Below are positions 15,366 through 24,336 of a DNA stretch of 64,000 nt, piece by piece. Positions within the stretch are counted from its first letter, which is position 1, and each line of letters starts with the position of its first letter. The stretch comes from Actinoplanes sp. N902-109 (GTDB lineage: Bacteria; Actinomycetota; Actinomycetes; Mycobacteriales; Micromonosporaceae): contig NC_021191.1 of the NCBI RefSeq assembly GCF_000389965.1, forward strand, positions 4,403,501 to 4,467,500, written 5' to 3'. Below the pieces are notes generated by a model. That model was not told the origin of the DNA. It was given only the letters and a program-made list of their open reading frames with translations, and searched no databases. The position numbers and the translations under genes are program-made.

Positions 15366-17429
15366 ATGGGATTCGGCACCGCGCAGGTGCGGGCGGGAAC
15401 GGACCGGGTCGAGCTCAGGCCGGGGGAGAAGCTGACGGTCGGGCTCGGCGTCACCGCGGACGACGCGGACGAGTTGACGGGCGCGCAGGCGTTCGTCTGG
15501 ACGAACTACGGCAACGGTGATCCACGTGTGTTCACGGCCGTGCCCATGCATCCGGTACGGCCGCGGGACGCCCACCAGGTCGCGTTCGAGGCGACGTTGC
15601 CGCCGGCCGGGCTGGGCACGGTCATCGCCACCGCGTACGTCGAGATCGGCGGTGTGCGGCACTGGGCGCAGGACCACGCCCCGCCGCGCGAGCACAACCT
15701 GCACAACCGGTTGGTCTTCCGGGTGCACGACCGTTCGGTCGAAGGGCTGTTCGTGCGCCAGGTGCCGATCGACAAGGCCAACGCGCGCTCCGGCAGCACG
15801 GACATCTCGACGATCGATGACATGGTGACGGAGGGCAGCGGCTTCTACAACGTTGACTTGCTGTCGTTCGACGGGGTGGGATGCGTCTGGCTGCAGGTGC
15901 CCTACCGGCTCGATCTCTGGGACGGGCTCGACGCCGTCGACGACGCCGGCAGCGACTACGCCAGCACCGACTGGTTCTCCATCGACCCCGAGCTGTCGCT
16001 GGCGGCGCGGATGGTGCCCGGCTGGGACCTGGACCGGCAGCGCGACCTGGCCAACGCGGCGATGCGCCGGCTCGTCGACCGGGCCCATGAGCGCGGCATG
16101 AAGGTGCTGCTGGAGATCGCGCCGAACCACGTCGGGCACAACTTCATCTTCCGCGACAACTTCGACGAGAACGGCGACGACGTGCGCCGCCGTGACTACC
16201 GCCAGATGGTCGTCGACGACGCTCAGCTCGCGCAGGTCGAGCAGCGGCTGAACGGGCCGATGGACGAACGGGTCAAGGAGTACGCGGAGTGGATGCTGCC
16301 GCAGATGTACGCCGGGCACTTCCCGGACGGGCACTACAACCCGTTCGGCGCGGCAAGTGTTGACGAGACGTATTCACCGGACTGGTACGGCACCTGGCTG
16401 GACGTCAAGCATCTCAACCACGGCGGGCACCCGGGGGAGCGGATCTGGTACCCGCGCACCCGGCAGAACGAGCTCGTCCTCGCGTACATCGGAAGGGTCA
16501 TGGCCTGGGCCGCCACCGAGCTGGGCGCGGACGGGTTCCGCATCGACCATGCACTCGGCATGCCGTACCTGTTCTTCGAACAGACCTTGCCGTGGGTGGA
16601 GATGAAGGTGCGGCAGCGCCGCGGGCCGCAAGCCTCGCTGCTGCTCATCCCCGAGGACCACGACCGCAAGGATTACTCGGCCCGGGTGGGCGACGTCATC
16701 CAGTCCAAGGGGTACGAACAACTGCTCGACGCGTTCACCCACCAGAACCTCGAAGGCATCTGGGGTTTCTACGACAGCCCCCACCTGACCGCGGAGTTCG
16801 CCGGCACCGGCAACCACGACGAGGTGCGCGGCAGCGAGTTCTTCGCCGGCGACCTGCTGGCGTACGGCAACGCGGTCATCACCATGCAACTCATGGGCGG
16901 GCCGATGACGATGCTCGCCGGTGACGAGTTCGGCGAGGGACAGAAGCTGCGGTTCAAGTCCCGCGGTGGCATCCCGACGCTGTGGCAGCTGCGGCAGAAC
17001 ACCCTGCCGGGGGCGAACACCGAGCTGGCCTTCTGGGTGGCTCGCGGCGGCAAGCTGCGCACCTCCCATCCCGCGCTGGGCACCGCCGACCGGGAACGGC
17101 TGAGGTGGCGCGAGGCCGCGAATCCGGGGCGGCTGCTGGCTTTCGCGCGGGCCGCCGGCAACCCGGACGTCGCCCCGCTGCTCTGCTTCAACAATCTGGA
17201 TCGGCACGACTGGCTCACCGGCACGGCCGAGCTCGGCGACTTCGCGCGGGCCTGGCTGGACCGGCAGCCCGACGCCCATCTGCAGGTGCGCGACCTGCTC
17301 GGGCTGGACCCGCTGCGGCCGCTGTGGCGCCAGCCCCTGACCGCCAAGGAATTGCTCACCACCGGGCTGCATGTGGGCTTGCAGCCGTACCAGATCCAGG
17401 TTCTGGAACTCACCCGCGTGGCCGCATAG
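15366..17429 (+). CDS. GH13 alpha-amylase-family enzyme, no signal peptide
   Basis: This 687-residue protein has an N-terminal beta-sandwich (about 1-120) and a GH13 TIM barrel. All catalytic regions are seen: region I EIAPNHVGH (250-258), region II GFRIDHALG with nucleophile Asp394, region III LLIPEDHD with acid Glu430, and region IV TGNHDE with Asp485. It hydrolyses or rearranges alpha-glucosides, but the substrate cannot be told from motifs. No export signal is visible, so it should act in the cytoplasm. ATG 15366 follows GGGGGTGA at good spacing; GTG 15354 is an alternative. The oxidase gene begins 15 bp after its stop. Confidence 0.9.
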   Translation: MGFGTAQVRAGTDRVELRPGEKLTVGLGVTADDADELTGAQAFVWTNYGNGDPRVFTAVPMHPVRPRDAHQVAFEATLPPAGLGTVIATAYVEIGGVRHWAQDHAPPREHNLHNRLVFRVHDRSVEGLFVRQVPIDKANARSGSTDISTIDDMVTEGSGFYNVDLLSFDGVGCVWLQVPYRLDLWDGLDAVDDAGSDYASTDWFSIDPELSLAARMVPGWDLDRQRDLANAAMRRLVDRAHERGMKVLLEIAPNHVGHNFIFRDNFDENGDDVRRRDYRQMVVDDAQLAQVEQRLNGPMDERVKEYAEWMLPQMYAGHFPDGHYNPFGAASVDETYSPDWYGTWLDVKHLNHGGHPGERIWYPRTRQNELVLAYIGRVMAWAATELGADGFRIDHALGMPYLFFEQTLPWVEMKVRQRRGPQASLLLIPEDHDRKDYSARVGDVIQSKGYEQLLDAFTHQNLEGIWGFYDSPHLTAEFAGTGNHDEVRGSEFFAGDLLAYGNAVITMQLMGGPMTMLAGDEFGEGQKLRFKSRGGIPTLWQLRQNTLPGANTELAFWVARGGKLRTSHPALGTADRERLRWREAANPGRLLAFARAAGNPDVAPLLCFNNLDRHDWLTGTAELGDFARAWLDRQPDAHLQVRDLLGLDPLRPLWRQPLTAKELLTTGLHVGLQPYQIQVLELTRVAA

Positions 17430-17444
17430 ACCGAGGGGGCACAG

Positions 17445-19826
17445 ATGGCCACCAAATTCCTCGACATCCCCGACTGGACGTCGTTCGACAACGAGGGCGG
17501 CGGCACGGCGGTCGCCGACATCAGCGGCAGCGGCCGGCCCGACCTGGTCGTGTTCCGCGTCGACGACGGCCCCGGACAGAACGCCGGTTCCTACCGCATC
17601 GGCTGGGACCTCGACGCCGAGGGCGAGGTGACCGGCGGGTGGAGCCCGTGGTTCGCCGTGCCCGAGTGGTTCGCCTGGCACAACGACGGCTCCGGTATCG
17701 CCGTGGCCGACCTCGACGGCGACGGCCGCCCCGAGCTGATCGTGCTGCAGATCGACGCCCCGGACGGGCCGAATCGCGGCGTCTACCGGATCGGGCGCCG
17801 GTTGAGCGCCACCGGCGAGGTCACCGGCGGGTGGACGCCCTGGATCGACGTGCCCGACTGGTTCCCGTGGCACAACCAGGGCGCCGGGATAGCCGTGTCG
17901 ACATTGACGGGCCACCGTCACGATCTCGTGGTCCTGCACGTCGATGCACCCGAGGGGGCGAACACCGGCTACTACCGGGTCGGGCGTGGGCTGGACGCCT
18001 CCGGCGCGGTCACCCAGGGCTGGGGACCGTGGATCGCCGTACCGGACTGGTTCTTCTGGGAGAACCAGGGTGCCGGGGTGGCCCTGGCCGACCTGGACGG
18101 CGACGGCCGGCCCGAGTTGCTCGTGTTCGCCGTCGACAATCCGCCGGGCGCGAACTCCGGGGCGTACCAGATCGGGTGGAAGCTGGACGCCGACGGCGTC
18201 GTCACCGAGGGCTGGAGCCCGTGGACCGCGGTGCCGGACTGGTTCTTCTGGGAGAACCAGGGCGCCGGGGTGGACCTGGCCGACCTCGACGGCGACGGGC
18301 GCCCGGAACTCGTGCTCAGCGTCGTCGACGCGCCGGTCGGGGCCAACCTGGGCTTCTACCGCACGCTCGGCCTCGTGCTCGACCGGGACGTCGCCGCGCA
18401 GCAGGGGGTGTGGCGCCTGCAGAACGAGACGTCGCAGAGCCTTGCCATCCACGCCGCGGCCCTGCACACCGACGAGGTGCTGTTCTTCTCGGGGTCGAGC
18501 AACAACCCGGAGAACGTCGGTACGAAGAACCGAGGCGTCCGCTGGCACCCGCAGCACCACACCGTCACCGATGCGGCGGTGCCGGCCGACTTCTTCTGCG
18601 CCGGGCACGCGCAACTGCCCGACGGGGGACTGCTGGTGGCCGGGGGCACCGCGGAGTACGACACCGGCCACCCGTTCCTCGGGCTCAAGGACGCCTGGAC
18701 GTTCGACCCGGACGCGGGCTGGCACCGGGAACCCGACATGGCCGGCGGCCGCTGGTACCCGACCCTGGTGACGCTCGCCGACGGCCATGTCGTCGCGTTC
18801 GCGGGGACCAACGAGCACGGCGACCTCAACCTGGTGCCGGAGATCTGGTCGCCGGACGGCGGATGGTTCGCGCTGCCACCGCTGCCGCAGTGGCACGGGC
18901 AGCCGCGGGTGCCGCAGTACGCCCAGCTGTTCCTGCTCGCCGACGGACGGCTGTTCTTCTCCGGCGCCTGCTACGGCACCAACGAGGGCACCGGGCCGGG
19001 CCTGCTCGACCTGGTCCAGCACTCCTGGACCGAGGTCGGCGGGCTGGACGACCACGTCGAGCGCAACCACCGCAACCAGGCCGCCAGCGTGCTGCTGCCA
19101 CCGGCTCAGGACCAGCGCGTCCTGCTGATCGGTGGCGGGGAGGACTTCGGGCATCACGGGCGGCATGCCATTGACGCCGTCAACATCGTCGACTTGACCG
19201 AAACCGATCCCCACTACGTCAAGGCGCCCAAGCTGCCCACGCCGCGCATGCACCACGTGGCGGTGCTGCTGCCCGATCGTACGGTGCTGGTCACCGGGGG
19301 CAGCGGTGGCGACGAGTCCCGGCCCGACGCCACCAACGAGGCGCTGCTGTTCGACCCGGCGCACCCCGGCTGGGCGGCGAAGGCGAAGGCGCGGGTCATC
19401 CGGCTCTACCACTCCGTCGCGCTGCTGCTGGCCGACGGCACGGTCGTCACCGCCGGCTCCAACCCGGCCCGCGGCGACGAGGAATACCGGATCGAGCGCT
19501 ACTACCCGCCGTACCTGTTCCGCGGTCCCCGCCCGGTCGTCGACGACGTGCCGGACCATCTGCACCGCGGCTCGGCGATCACGCTCACCTGCCCGCAGGC
19601 CGCGGACGTCAAGTGGGTCAGCCTGACCCGCGCGGGCAGCACCACCCACTGCCTGAACACCGACCAGCGGCTGGTCGACCTGCCGATCGGCGCGCGCGGC
19701 GCGGGGACGCTCGACGTCACCGTCCCGGCGGGTACGTCGCTGCTCCCGCCCGGCTACTACCTGCTCACGGTCACCGACGACGCCGGCGTCCCGTCGATCG
19801 GCCGCTGGACCCGCGTGGTGCTGTGA
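17445..19826 (+). CDS. Copper-radical oxidase with N-terminal FG-GAP repeats
   Basis: This 793-residue protein has five FG-GAP-like repeats of about 63 residues (1-305, each with a WFxWxNxGxG and ADLDGDGRPEL core) followed by a kelch propeller and a DUF1929 C-terminal domain (about 690-793). Residues matching the galactose/glyoxal oxidase active site are present: Cys385 (FFCAGHAQ), Tyr438 (GRWYPT), Tyr655-His656 (RLYHSVALLL) and His735 (STTHCLNTDQR). It should oxidise an alcohol or aldehyde to aldehyde or acid with release of hydrogen peroxide. It lacks a signal peptide or anchor, unusual for this family. It is co-transcribed with the GH13 gene and has a strong GAGGGGG site. Confidence 0.9.
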   Translation: MATKFLDIPDWTSFDNEGGGTAVADISGSGRPDLVVFRVDDGPGQNAGSYRIGWDLDAEGEVTGGWSPWFAVPEWFAWHNDGSGIAVADLDGDGRPELIVLQIDAPDGPNRGVYRIGRRLSATGEVTGGWTPWIDVPDWFPWHNQGAGIAVSTLTGHRHDLVVLHVDAPEGANTGYYRVGRGLDASGAVTQGWGPWIAVPDWFFWENQGAGVALADLDGDGRPELLVFAVDNPPGANSGAYQIGWKLDADGVVTEGWSPWTAVPDWFFWENQGAGVDLADLDGDGRPELVLSVVDAPVGANLGFYRTLGLVLDRDVAAQQGVWRLQNETSQSLAIHAAALHTDEVLFFSGSSNNPENVGTKNRGVRWHPQHHTVTDAAVPADFFCAGHAQLPDGGLLVAGGTAEYDTGHPFLGLKDAWTFDPDAGWHREPDMAGGRWYPTLVTLADGHVVAFAGTNEHGDLNLVPEIWSPDGGWFALPPLPQWHGQPRVPQYAQLFLLADGRLFFSGACYGTNEGTGPGLLDLVQHSWTEVGGLDDHVERNHRNQAASVLLPPAQDQRVLLIGGGEDFGHHGRHAIDAVNIVDLTETDPHYVKAPKLPTPRMHHVAVLLPDRTVLVTGGSGGDESRPDATNEALLFDPAHPGWAAKAKARVIRLYHSVALLLADGTVVTAGSNPARGDEEYRIERYYPPYLFRGPRPVVDDVPDHLHRGSAITLTCPQAADVKWVSLTRAGSTTHCLNTDQRLVDLPIGARGAGTLDVTVPAGTSLLPPGYYLLTVTDDAGVPSIGRWTRVVL

Positions 19827-19850
19827 CCGGCCGGCCGGCCCGTTGACCGA

Positions 19851-19890
19851 GGCCGCTGCGATCGCGCGTCGACACGTGATCGCAGCGGCC
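19851..19890 (+). terminator. Terminator of the GH13/oxidase operon
   Basis: GGCCGCTGCGATC (19851-19863) pairs perfectly over 13 bp with 19878-19890 around a 14-nt loop. It starts 25 bp after the oxidase stop codon. Confidence 0.75.
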
Positions 19891-20030
19891 GCCGTCAAGG
19901 CGTCAATGGTGATCGTGCCGGTCCGGTCAAGGCGTCGATGGTCGTTGCGGCGTTCCGGTCAAGGGCGTCGACGTCGTGGTGCAGCGCCCTGTCTCCTGGC
20001 GTCGACGCGCCGGGACCTACCCTGAACGCC

Positions 20031-22211
20031 GTGACCTTGTTCGGGCGGCGGCGCGAGATCGTGGCGATCGAGCGGCTGCTGGACCGCGCGAAGGACGGCA
20101 CCGGCGGGATCCTGGTGATCGGCGGGCCGCCCGGCTCGGGCAAGACCGCGCTCGCCGACGCCGCCGCGGCCGCTGCCCGGCTGCGCGGACTGCCCGTGGA
20201 CCGTACGGGAAACCCGGGACGCGGGCCCAGCCTGCTCGTTCTCGACGGCGTTGCCACCCCGGACGCCCCGGCCGCCCCGGACGCCCCGGCCGGGCTCGAT
20301 CGGGAGAAGCTGGCCGCCGGTGGCGCTGCCGTGCTCGTGACCACGACCGGAGCGGGAGATCTCACGCTGGCGCCGTTGTCGGAGGCTGAACTCGGCTGGT
20401 TGCTGCCGGGCCGGACGGCGGCCGTCGTCCATGCGATCTGGCTGGCCAGTGGTGGCTTGCCCGGGCCCGCGCTCGGCCTCGCGGCGATCGTCGCGGAGGA
20501 CGAGGCCGATGCGGTCGCCGGACTGGCGTTGCGGGCGCCCTCCCGGGCGGAGTTCCTCCACCTCGACGTCGCGTTGCTGCGGCTGGTGGAGTTCGCAGCG
20601 GCCCGTCCGTTGCCGCCGCCGGTGCGAGCCCGGGTGCTGATCCGGTGGGCGCGCGAGCTGCTGGGCGATCCGTCGGCCGGTCCGCGGCGGCGCGAGCTTG
20701 CCGCCGAGGCCCTGCGGACCGCTCGGGACAGCGGTGATCCGCGGGCGCTGGCCGAGGTGCTGGACGGGCGGTTGCACGCCTTGTGGGAACCGGTTGCCGC
20801 GGCCGAACGGTTGAGCACCGCGTCGGAGATCGTCAAGCTGGCCCGGCAGGCCGGGGATGCCGGGGTGGAGCTGCGGGGGTTGTTCTGGCGGTTCACCGCG
20901 CTGGCCGAGCTGGGCGATCTGGATGCCGCGGAGGCCGCGCTGGTGACGTACGCGCGCACGGCGGAGCTGGCCGGGGACGCCCAGGCCGCGGTCATGGCGC
21001 TGTCGCGACAAGCCGTTCTCGCCCTCGTACGGGGACGGCTCGAGCTGGTCGAGACGCTCACCGAGGAGGTGGCGGACGCCGGGCGCCGGGCGGGGCTGGC
21101 CGACACCGGGCGGCTGACCGCATCCCTGAGCGGGGCGCTGGCCGTGCTGCGCGGTCGCGCGGCCGAGCACGTCGCGACGCTGCAGCAGATGGCCAGGCGG
21201 CTGCCGGGGCATTTCTACGAGGCGACCGCGGCCCGGTTGCTGGTGGAGGCGGGCCGGGACGCCGAAGCGGTGCTGGAGCTGGACCGGCTGCTGCCCGCTG
21301 TGCTGGCCGGGTCGGGGCCGAGGTGGCTGGGAGCCGTCGCCGATCTGGCTTTTGTCGCCGCCCGCGGGGGTGATGCCGAGGCAGTGCGAATGCTCTACGA
21401 CGCGCTCACGCCGTACCGGGGAAGGCTGGTCGTCTGGGGTGGGGCCAACATGATCACCGGGCCGGTGGACGACCTCCTGGGGCGGCTGGCGGCGCGGCTC
21501 GGGCGGTCCGCGGAGGCGCTCGGGCACCTCGACCGGGCGGTGGCTCAGGAGGAACGGCTCGGGGCGCTGCCGTGGTTGTGCGCGACGCTGACCGCGCGGG
21601 ACCGGCCGGGGGATCGGGAACGGGCGCGGTCGCTGGCGTCACGGCTGGGAATAGCGGTGGCGCACGGCGACGAGTGGCGGCTGCTGCGCGACGGCGACGA
21701 GTGGTCCCTGGAGGCCGGTGCCGAGCGGGCACGCCTGAAGGACGTACGCGGGTTGCACTACCTGCGGTTGCTGCTGGCCGCGCCGGGACGGGAGATACCG
21801 GCGCTGGACCTGGTCGCCGGGGGCGCCGGCCTGCGGGCACCGGCGGGTGACGCGATGCTGGACGTCGCGGCGCGCACGGCATACCGCCACCGGCTGTCAA
21901 CTATTGATCAGCAGGTTGACGAAGCCGATCGCGCCGGTGATGTGGACCGCGCCGGCGAACTGGCCGCCGAACGGGCAGCGCTGGTCGGCCAGCTGCTCTC
22001 GGCGACCGGGCTCGGCGGGCGCCCGCGTAGGCCCAGCGCGGAGGCCGAGCGCGCCCGGGTCAACGCGACCCGGGCGCTCAGCGCGGTGCTGACCCGGCTG
22101 GAGACCGCGGCGCCGCTGGTGGCGGGGCACCTGCGGGCGTCGTTGCGGACCGGCAGCCACTTCCGCTACCAGCCCGCATCCGGCGGCCCCCAGCGGTGGC
22201 GGGTCTCCTAG
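20031..22211 (+). CDS. STAND-like AAA ATPase without output domain
   Basis: This 726-residue protein opens with a P-loop ATPase module (Walker A GGPPGSGKT at about residues 29-38; Walker B-like SLLVLDGV near 64-71), followed by a long helical TPR-like region (about 210-560) and a C-terminal alpha-helical domain ending in RVNATRALSAVLTRLETAAP and TGSHFRYQP. The build resembles large LuxR-type ATP-dependent regulators but no helix-turn-helix is visible. GTG 20031 is chosen because a TACCCT box ends 7 bp upstream and no ribosome site is present, suggesting a leaderless start. Function unknown; signal transduction is likely. Confidence 0.75.
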   Translation: MTLFGRRREIVAIERLLDRAKDGTGGILVIGGPPGSGKTALADAAAAAARLRGLPVDRTGNPGRGPSLLVLDGVATPDAPAAPDAPAGLDREKLAAGGAAVLVTTTGAGDLTLAPLSEAELGWLLPGRTAAVVHAIWLASGGLPGPALGLAAIVAEDEADAVAGLALRAPSRAEFLHLDVALLRLVEFAAARPLPPPVRARVLIRWARELLGDPSAGPRRRELAAEALRTARDSGDPRALAEVLDGRLHALWEPVAAAERLSTASEIVKLARQAGDAGVELRGLFWRFTALAELGDLDAAEAALVTYARTAELAGDAQAAVMALSRQAVLALVRGRLELVETLTEEVADAGRRAGLADTGRLTASLSGALAVLRGRAAEHVATLQQMARRLPGHFYEATAARLLVEAGRDAEAVLELDRLLPAVLAGSGPRWLGAVADLAFVAARGGDAEAVRMLYDALTPYRGRLVVWGGANMITGPVDDLLGRLAARLGRSAEALGHLDRAVAQEERLGALPWLCATLTARDRPGDRERARSLASRLGIAVAHGDEWRLLRDGDEWSLEAGAERARLKDVRGLHYLRLLLAAPGREIPALDLVAGGAGLRAPAGDAMLDVAARTAYRHRLSTIDQQVDEADRAGDVDRAGELAAERAALVGQLLSATGLGGRPRRPSAEAERARVNATRALSAVLTRLETAAPLVAGHLRASLRTGSHFRYQPASGGPQRWRVS

Positions 22212-22251
22212 CCGGCTGGTCTCCTCTCCCGCCGGGTGATCTCTTCGGCGC

Positions 22252-22962
22252 TCAGGCCGGCACCAGGGCGGCGAGCTCGGCGGGTGCGGCCAGGTGCGGG
22301 AAGTGGCCGCCCGGCAGCACGGTCACCTCGGCCTCGGGCAGTGCCGAGCGCAGCCACCGCAGGTACGGTTCGGGCGGCTCGCTCGACGTCACCCAGTGGT
22401 AGCCGACACCCCGGGTGGCCATCGCCGCCAGCTCCCGGGTTCGCTGGGCCGTCAGCTCGTCGTCGCTCAGCCGCAGGATGTCGTCCCAGTAGCCGAGCAG
22501 GATGTCCGGCCGCGGATCGGTCGCGGTCTCGACCAGCTCGCGGGCCTCGGCGGGCAGGCCGGTGATGCCCATGCCGGCGAGCATCCGGTTCCAGAACTCC
22601 TCCCACCGCGGGCCCCGCAGCAGCGGCTCGGCAGCGCGAACGGCGGCGAAGAACGGGCTCGGCAACACGGCTTGATCAATGTTGACGACGGCGGTCACCG
22701 GGAACCGGGCCGCATAGGCGTGCGCGATCACCGCACCGGCCGAGTGCCCGACAACCACCGGGTCGCTCAGCCCGGCCTCGACGACGTGCTCGTGCACCGC
22801 CGCAACGACCCCGGCGAGCGGATAGCTGTCCTGCCGCGGCGAGCTGCCGTGGCCGGGCAGGTCGACGGCGAGCACCCGGCGGCCGGGGGACAGGTGTCGA
22901 CGCAGCGGCCCCCAGGCCCGGCGGTCATACGTCAACCCATGGATCAACAGCAGATCAGTCAT
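22252..22962 (-). CDS. Alpha/beta hydrolase
   Basis: This 236-residue protein has the alpha/beta-hydrolase fold: LLLIHGLTYDRRAW near the N-terminus (oxyanion region), nucleophile elbow VVVGHSAGAVIAH (Ser about 94) and a terminal catalytic histidine in LPGGHFPHLAAP. Typical substrates are esters, lactones or epoxides, and nothing here points to one. The start at 22962 gives the family N-terminus (MTDLLLIHG). It is downstream of the DinB and small membrane-protein genes on the same strand and converges on the ATPase gene. Confidence 0.88.
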   Translation of the reverse strand: MTDLLLIHGLTYDRRAWGPLRRHLSPGRRVLAVDLPGHGSSPRQDSYPLAGVVAAVHEHVVEAGLSDPVVVGHSAGAVIAHAYAARFPVTAVVNIDQAVLPSPFFAAVRAAEPLLRGPRWEEFWNRMLAGMGITGLPAEARELVETATDPRPDILLGYWDDILRLSDDELTAQRTRELAAMATRGVGYHWVTSSEPPEPYLRWLRSALPEAEVTVLPGGHFPHLAAPAELAALVPA

Positions 22963-23019
22963 GCCCGTACGGCGTAACCGCGGGCGGAACAAAGTGTTCG
23001 TGGCCGCCGCCACAACCGA

Positions 23020-23514
23020 TCAGCGGCCGGTCACTCCGTCGATGAGCTCGCGCAGGATGTCGGCGTGCCCGGCATGCCGCACCGTCTCACCGGTCATGTG
23101 CGCGATCACCCAGCGCAGCGTCATCGCCTTGTCGTTCACCGGCTGCGCGGTGCGCGCCTCGAGGCCGGCGGCGGTTCTGATGTGGTCGTCGGACTCGGTG
23201 ATCGCTGCGCGGTAGGCGGCGATGACGTCGGCGGCCGACCGCTCCGGATCGACCACCATGGTGAAGTCGACGCCGGCGTGTCGCGTGTCGCCCGCGAGCG
23301 TCCACCCGAACCAATAGCGCTCCGCGTCGGTCAGGTGCTGCACCAGCCCCAGCAACGTCGTGTCGGACACGACCAGGCGCCGCCGCAACTGATCCTCGTC
23401 GAGCCCGTCGAGCTTCTTCAGCACGCAGGACCGCGCGAAGGACAAGAAAGCCAGGGCGGTGTCCGCTTCGCCGCCGTCGTCGAGCGGCACCCGTTCGCGT
23501 TGGGATTCGAGCAT
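23020..23514 (-). CDS. DinB-superfamily protein (DUF664-like)
   Basis: This 164-residue protein has the DinB four-helix pattern: LLGLVQHLTDAERYWFGW (first metal His in the QHLTDAE segment) and a distal MTLRWVIAHMTGETVRHAGHADILRELIDG with two or three His residues suited to metal binding. In actinobacteria relatives include mycothiol-dependent transferases, so a thiol-transfer or detoxification role is possible but not shown. The start is ATG 23514, 10 bp after the upstream membrane-protein gene, which implies one transcript. Confidence 0.88.
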   Translation of the reverse strand: MLESQRERVPLDDGGEADTALAFLSFARSCVLKKLDGLDEDQLRRRLVVSDTTLLGLVQHLTDAERYWFGWTLAGDTRHAGVDFTMVVDPERSAADVIAAYRAAITESDDHIRTAAGLEARTAQPVNDKAMTLRWVIAHMTGETVRHAGHADILRELIDGVTGR

Positions 23515-23524
23515 GGGCCCGACC

Positions 23525-23689
23525 CTAGTGCTGTCCGTCCGTGCGGTGGGGGGAGGTGCCGTCCAGCAGCGGCTTGGTGATGGGTTCACGGCTGGGCTTC
23601 TTCGTGGTCAGGAACACCAGGGCGAAGACCACCGCGATGACGGCGAGCGGGACGCCGGCGAACACCAGCACACCTTCAAGATCGGTCAT
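23525..23689 (-). CDS. Small membrane protein, 54 aa
   Basis: This short gene starts at ATG 23689 after GGTGGAGGG. The product has one transmembrane segment (about 6-27: VLVFAGVPLAVIAVVFALVFLTT) and a basic, Pro-rich cytoplasmic tail (KKPSREPITK). It heads the minus-strand cluster with DinB and the hydrolase, and is divergent from the ArsR gene. No function is known to me. Confidence 0.75.
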   Translation of the reverse strand: MTDLEGVLVFAGVPLAVIAVVFALVFLTTKKPSREPITKPLLDGTSPHRTDGQH

Positions 23690-23787
23690 CCCTCCACCGT
23701 ACGCGCGTGGTGTCGACAGGTTGATCAACGAACTGAACCTCATTCACGCTGGGGCGGATCAGGATTCCCGCCGTGGCGGGGACGGTA

Positions 23788-23813
23788 GAAGCGTAACCGG
23801 TGCGTTACGCTTC
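23788..23813. promoter_or_regulatory. Perfect 26-bp dyad, candidate ArsR operator
   Basis: GAAGCGTAAC (23788-23797) and GTTACGCTTC (23804-23813) are exact inverted repeats around a 6-bp centre. The right arm contains TACGCT, a fitting -10 box for the leaderless ArsR start at 23818, so bound repressor would block the promoter. The site lies about 100 bp from the divergent small membrane-protein gene. Confidence 0.7.
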
Positions 23814-23817
23814 CTCC

Positions 23818-24336
23818 GTGGACGAGGCAGCGGGCGCGATTGCCGATCCCGTACGGCGAGAGATCCTGGTGATGCTGCGCGCCGCACCGCACTCGGCCGG
23901 TCAGCTCGCCGACCGGTTCGCCATCAGCCGGCCGGCGGTCAGCCGGCACCTGCGCGTGCTGCGGGAAGCCGGTCTCGTCCGCGCCGCCGCCGAAGGCCGA
24001 CGACGGGTCTACACCCTGGTCACCGACCCGCTCGACGAGTTGGCCGGCTGGCTGGCGCAGCTGCTGGGCGCCGACGCCCTGGCCGCCTCGCCGCTCGCCG
24101 GCCGCAGGGCCGCCTCGCCGCTCGCCGGCGCCAGGGCCACCTCGCCGCTCGCCGGCCCTGGCGCTGTGTCGCCGCCTGCTGGGTCCGGCGCACACGTCCC
24201 GGCGGTCACCGCGACCGCCGGCCGGCAGCGCCCGGGCGGCTGGGAACAGCGGCTCGACGCGCTCGCGACCGAGGTTCATCGCACCCGCCGCGAGCGGCGC
24301 ACCGTTCATCCCGACGAAGAAGGCAGGACCGCATGA
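23818..24336 (+). CDS. ArsR-family regulator with a repeat-expanded tail
   Basis: This 172-residue ArsR-type winged helix protein has its DNA-binding core at about 1-85 (AIADPVRREILVMLRAAPHSAGQLADRF, then SRPAVSRHLRVLREAGLV). No metal-binding cysteines are seen. Residues about 85-115 hold a threefold A-SPLAG-type repeat, encoded by near-identical 27-bp units, which looks like a recent expansion. The GTG at 23800 lies inside the operator, so the leaderless GTG 23818 is preferred. The last codons overlap the next ATG (ATGA). Such ArsR-SRPBCC pairs are common and are usually self-regulated. Confidence 0.88.
   Translation: MDEAAGAIADPVRREILVMLRAAPHSAGQLADRFAISRPAVSRHLRVLREAGLVRAAAEGRRRVYTLVTDPLDELAGWLAQLLGADALAASPLAGRRAASPLAGARATSPLAGPGAVSPPAGSGAHVPAVTATAGRQRPGGWEQRLDALATEVHRTRRERRTVHPDEEGRTA

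Noticed and set aside
16374..19898. A 1174-residue open frame on the minus strand opposite the GH13 and oxidase genes
   Set aside because: It mirrors two well-supported genes with complete catalytic motifs. Its composition (Gln/Arg/Gly/Val-rich, no domain) is typical of antisense frames in high-GC DNA.
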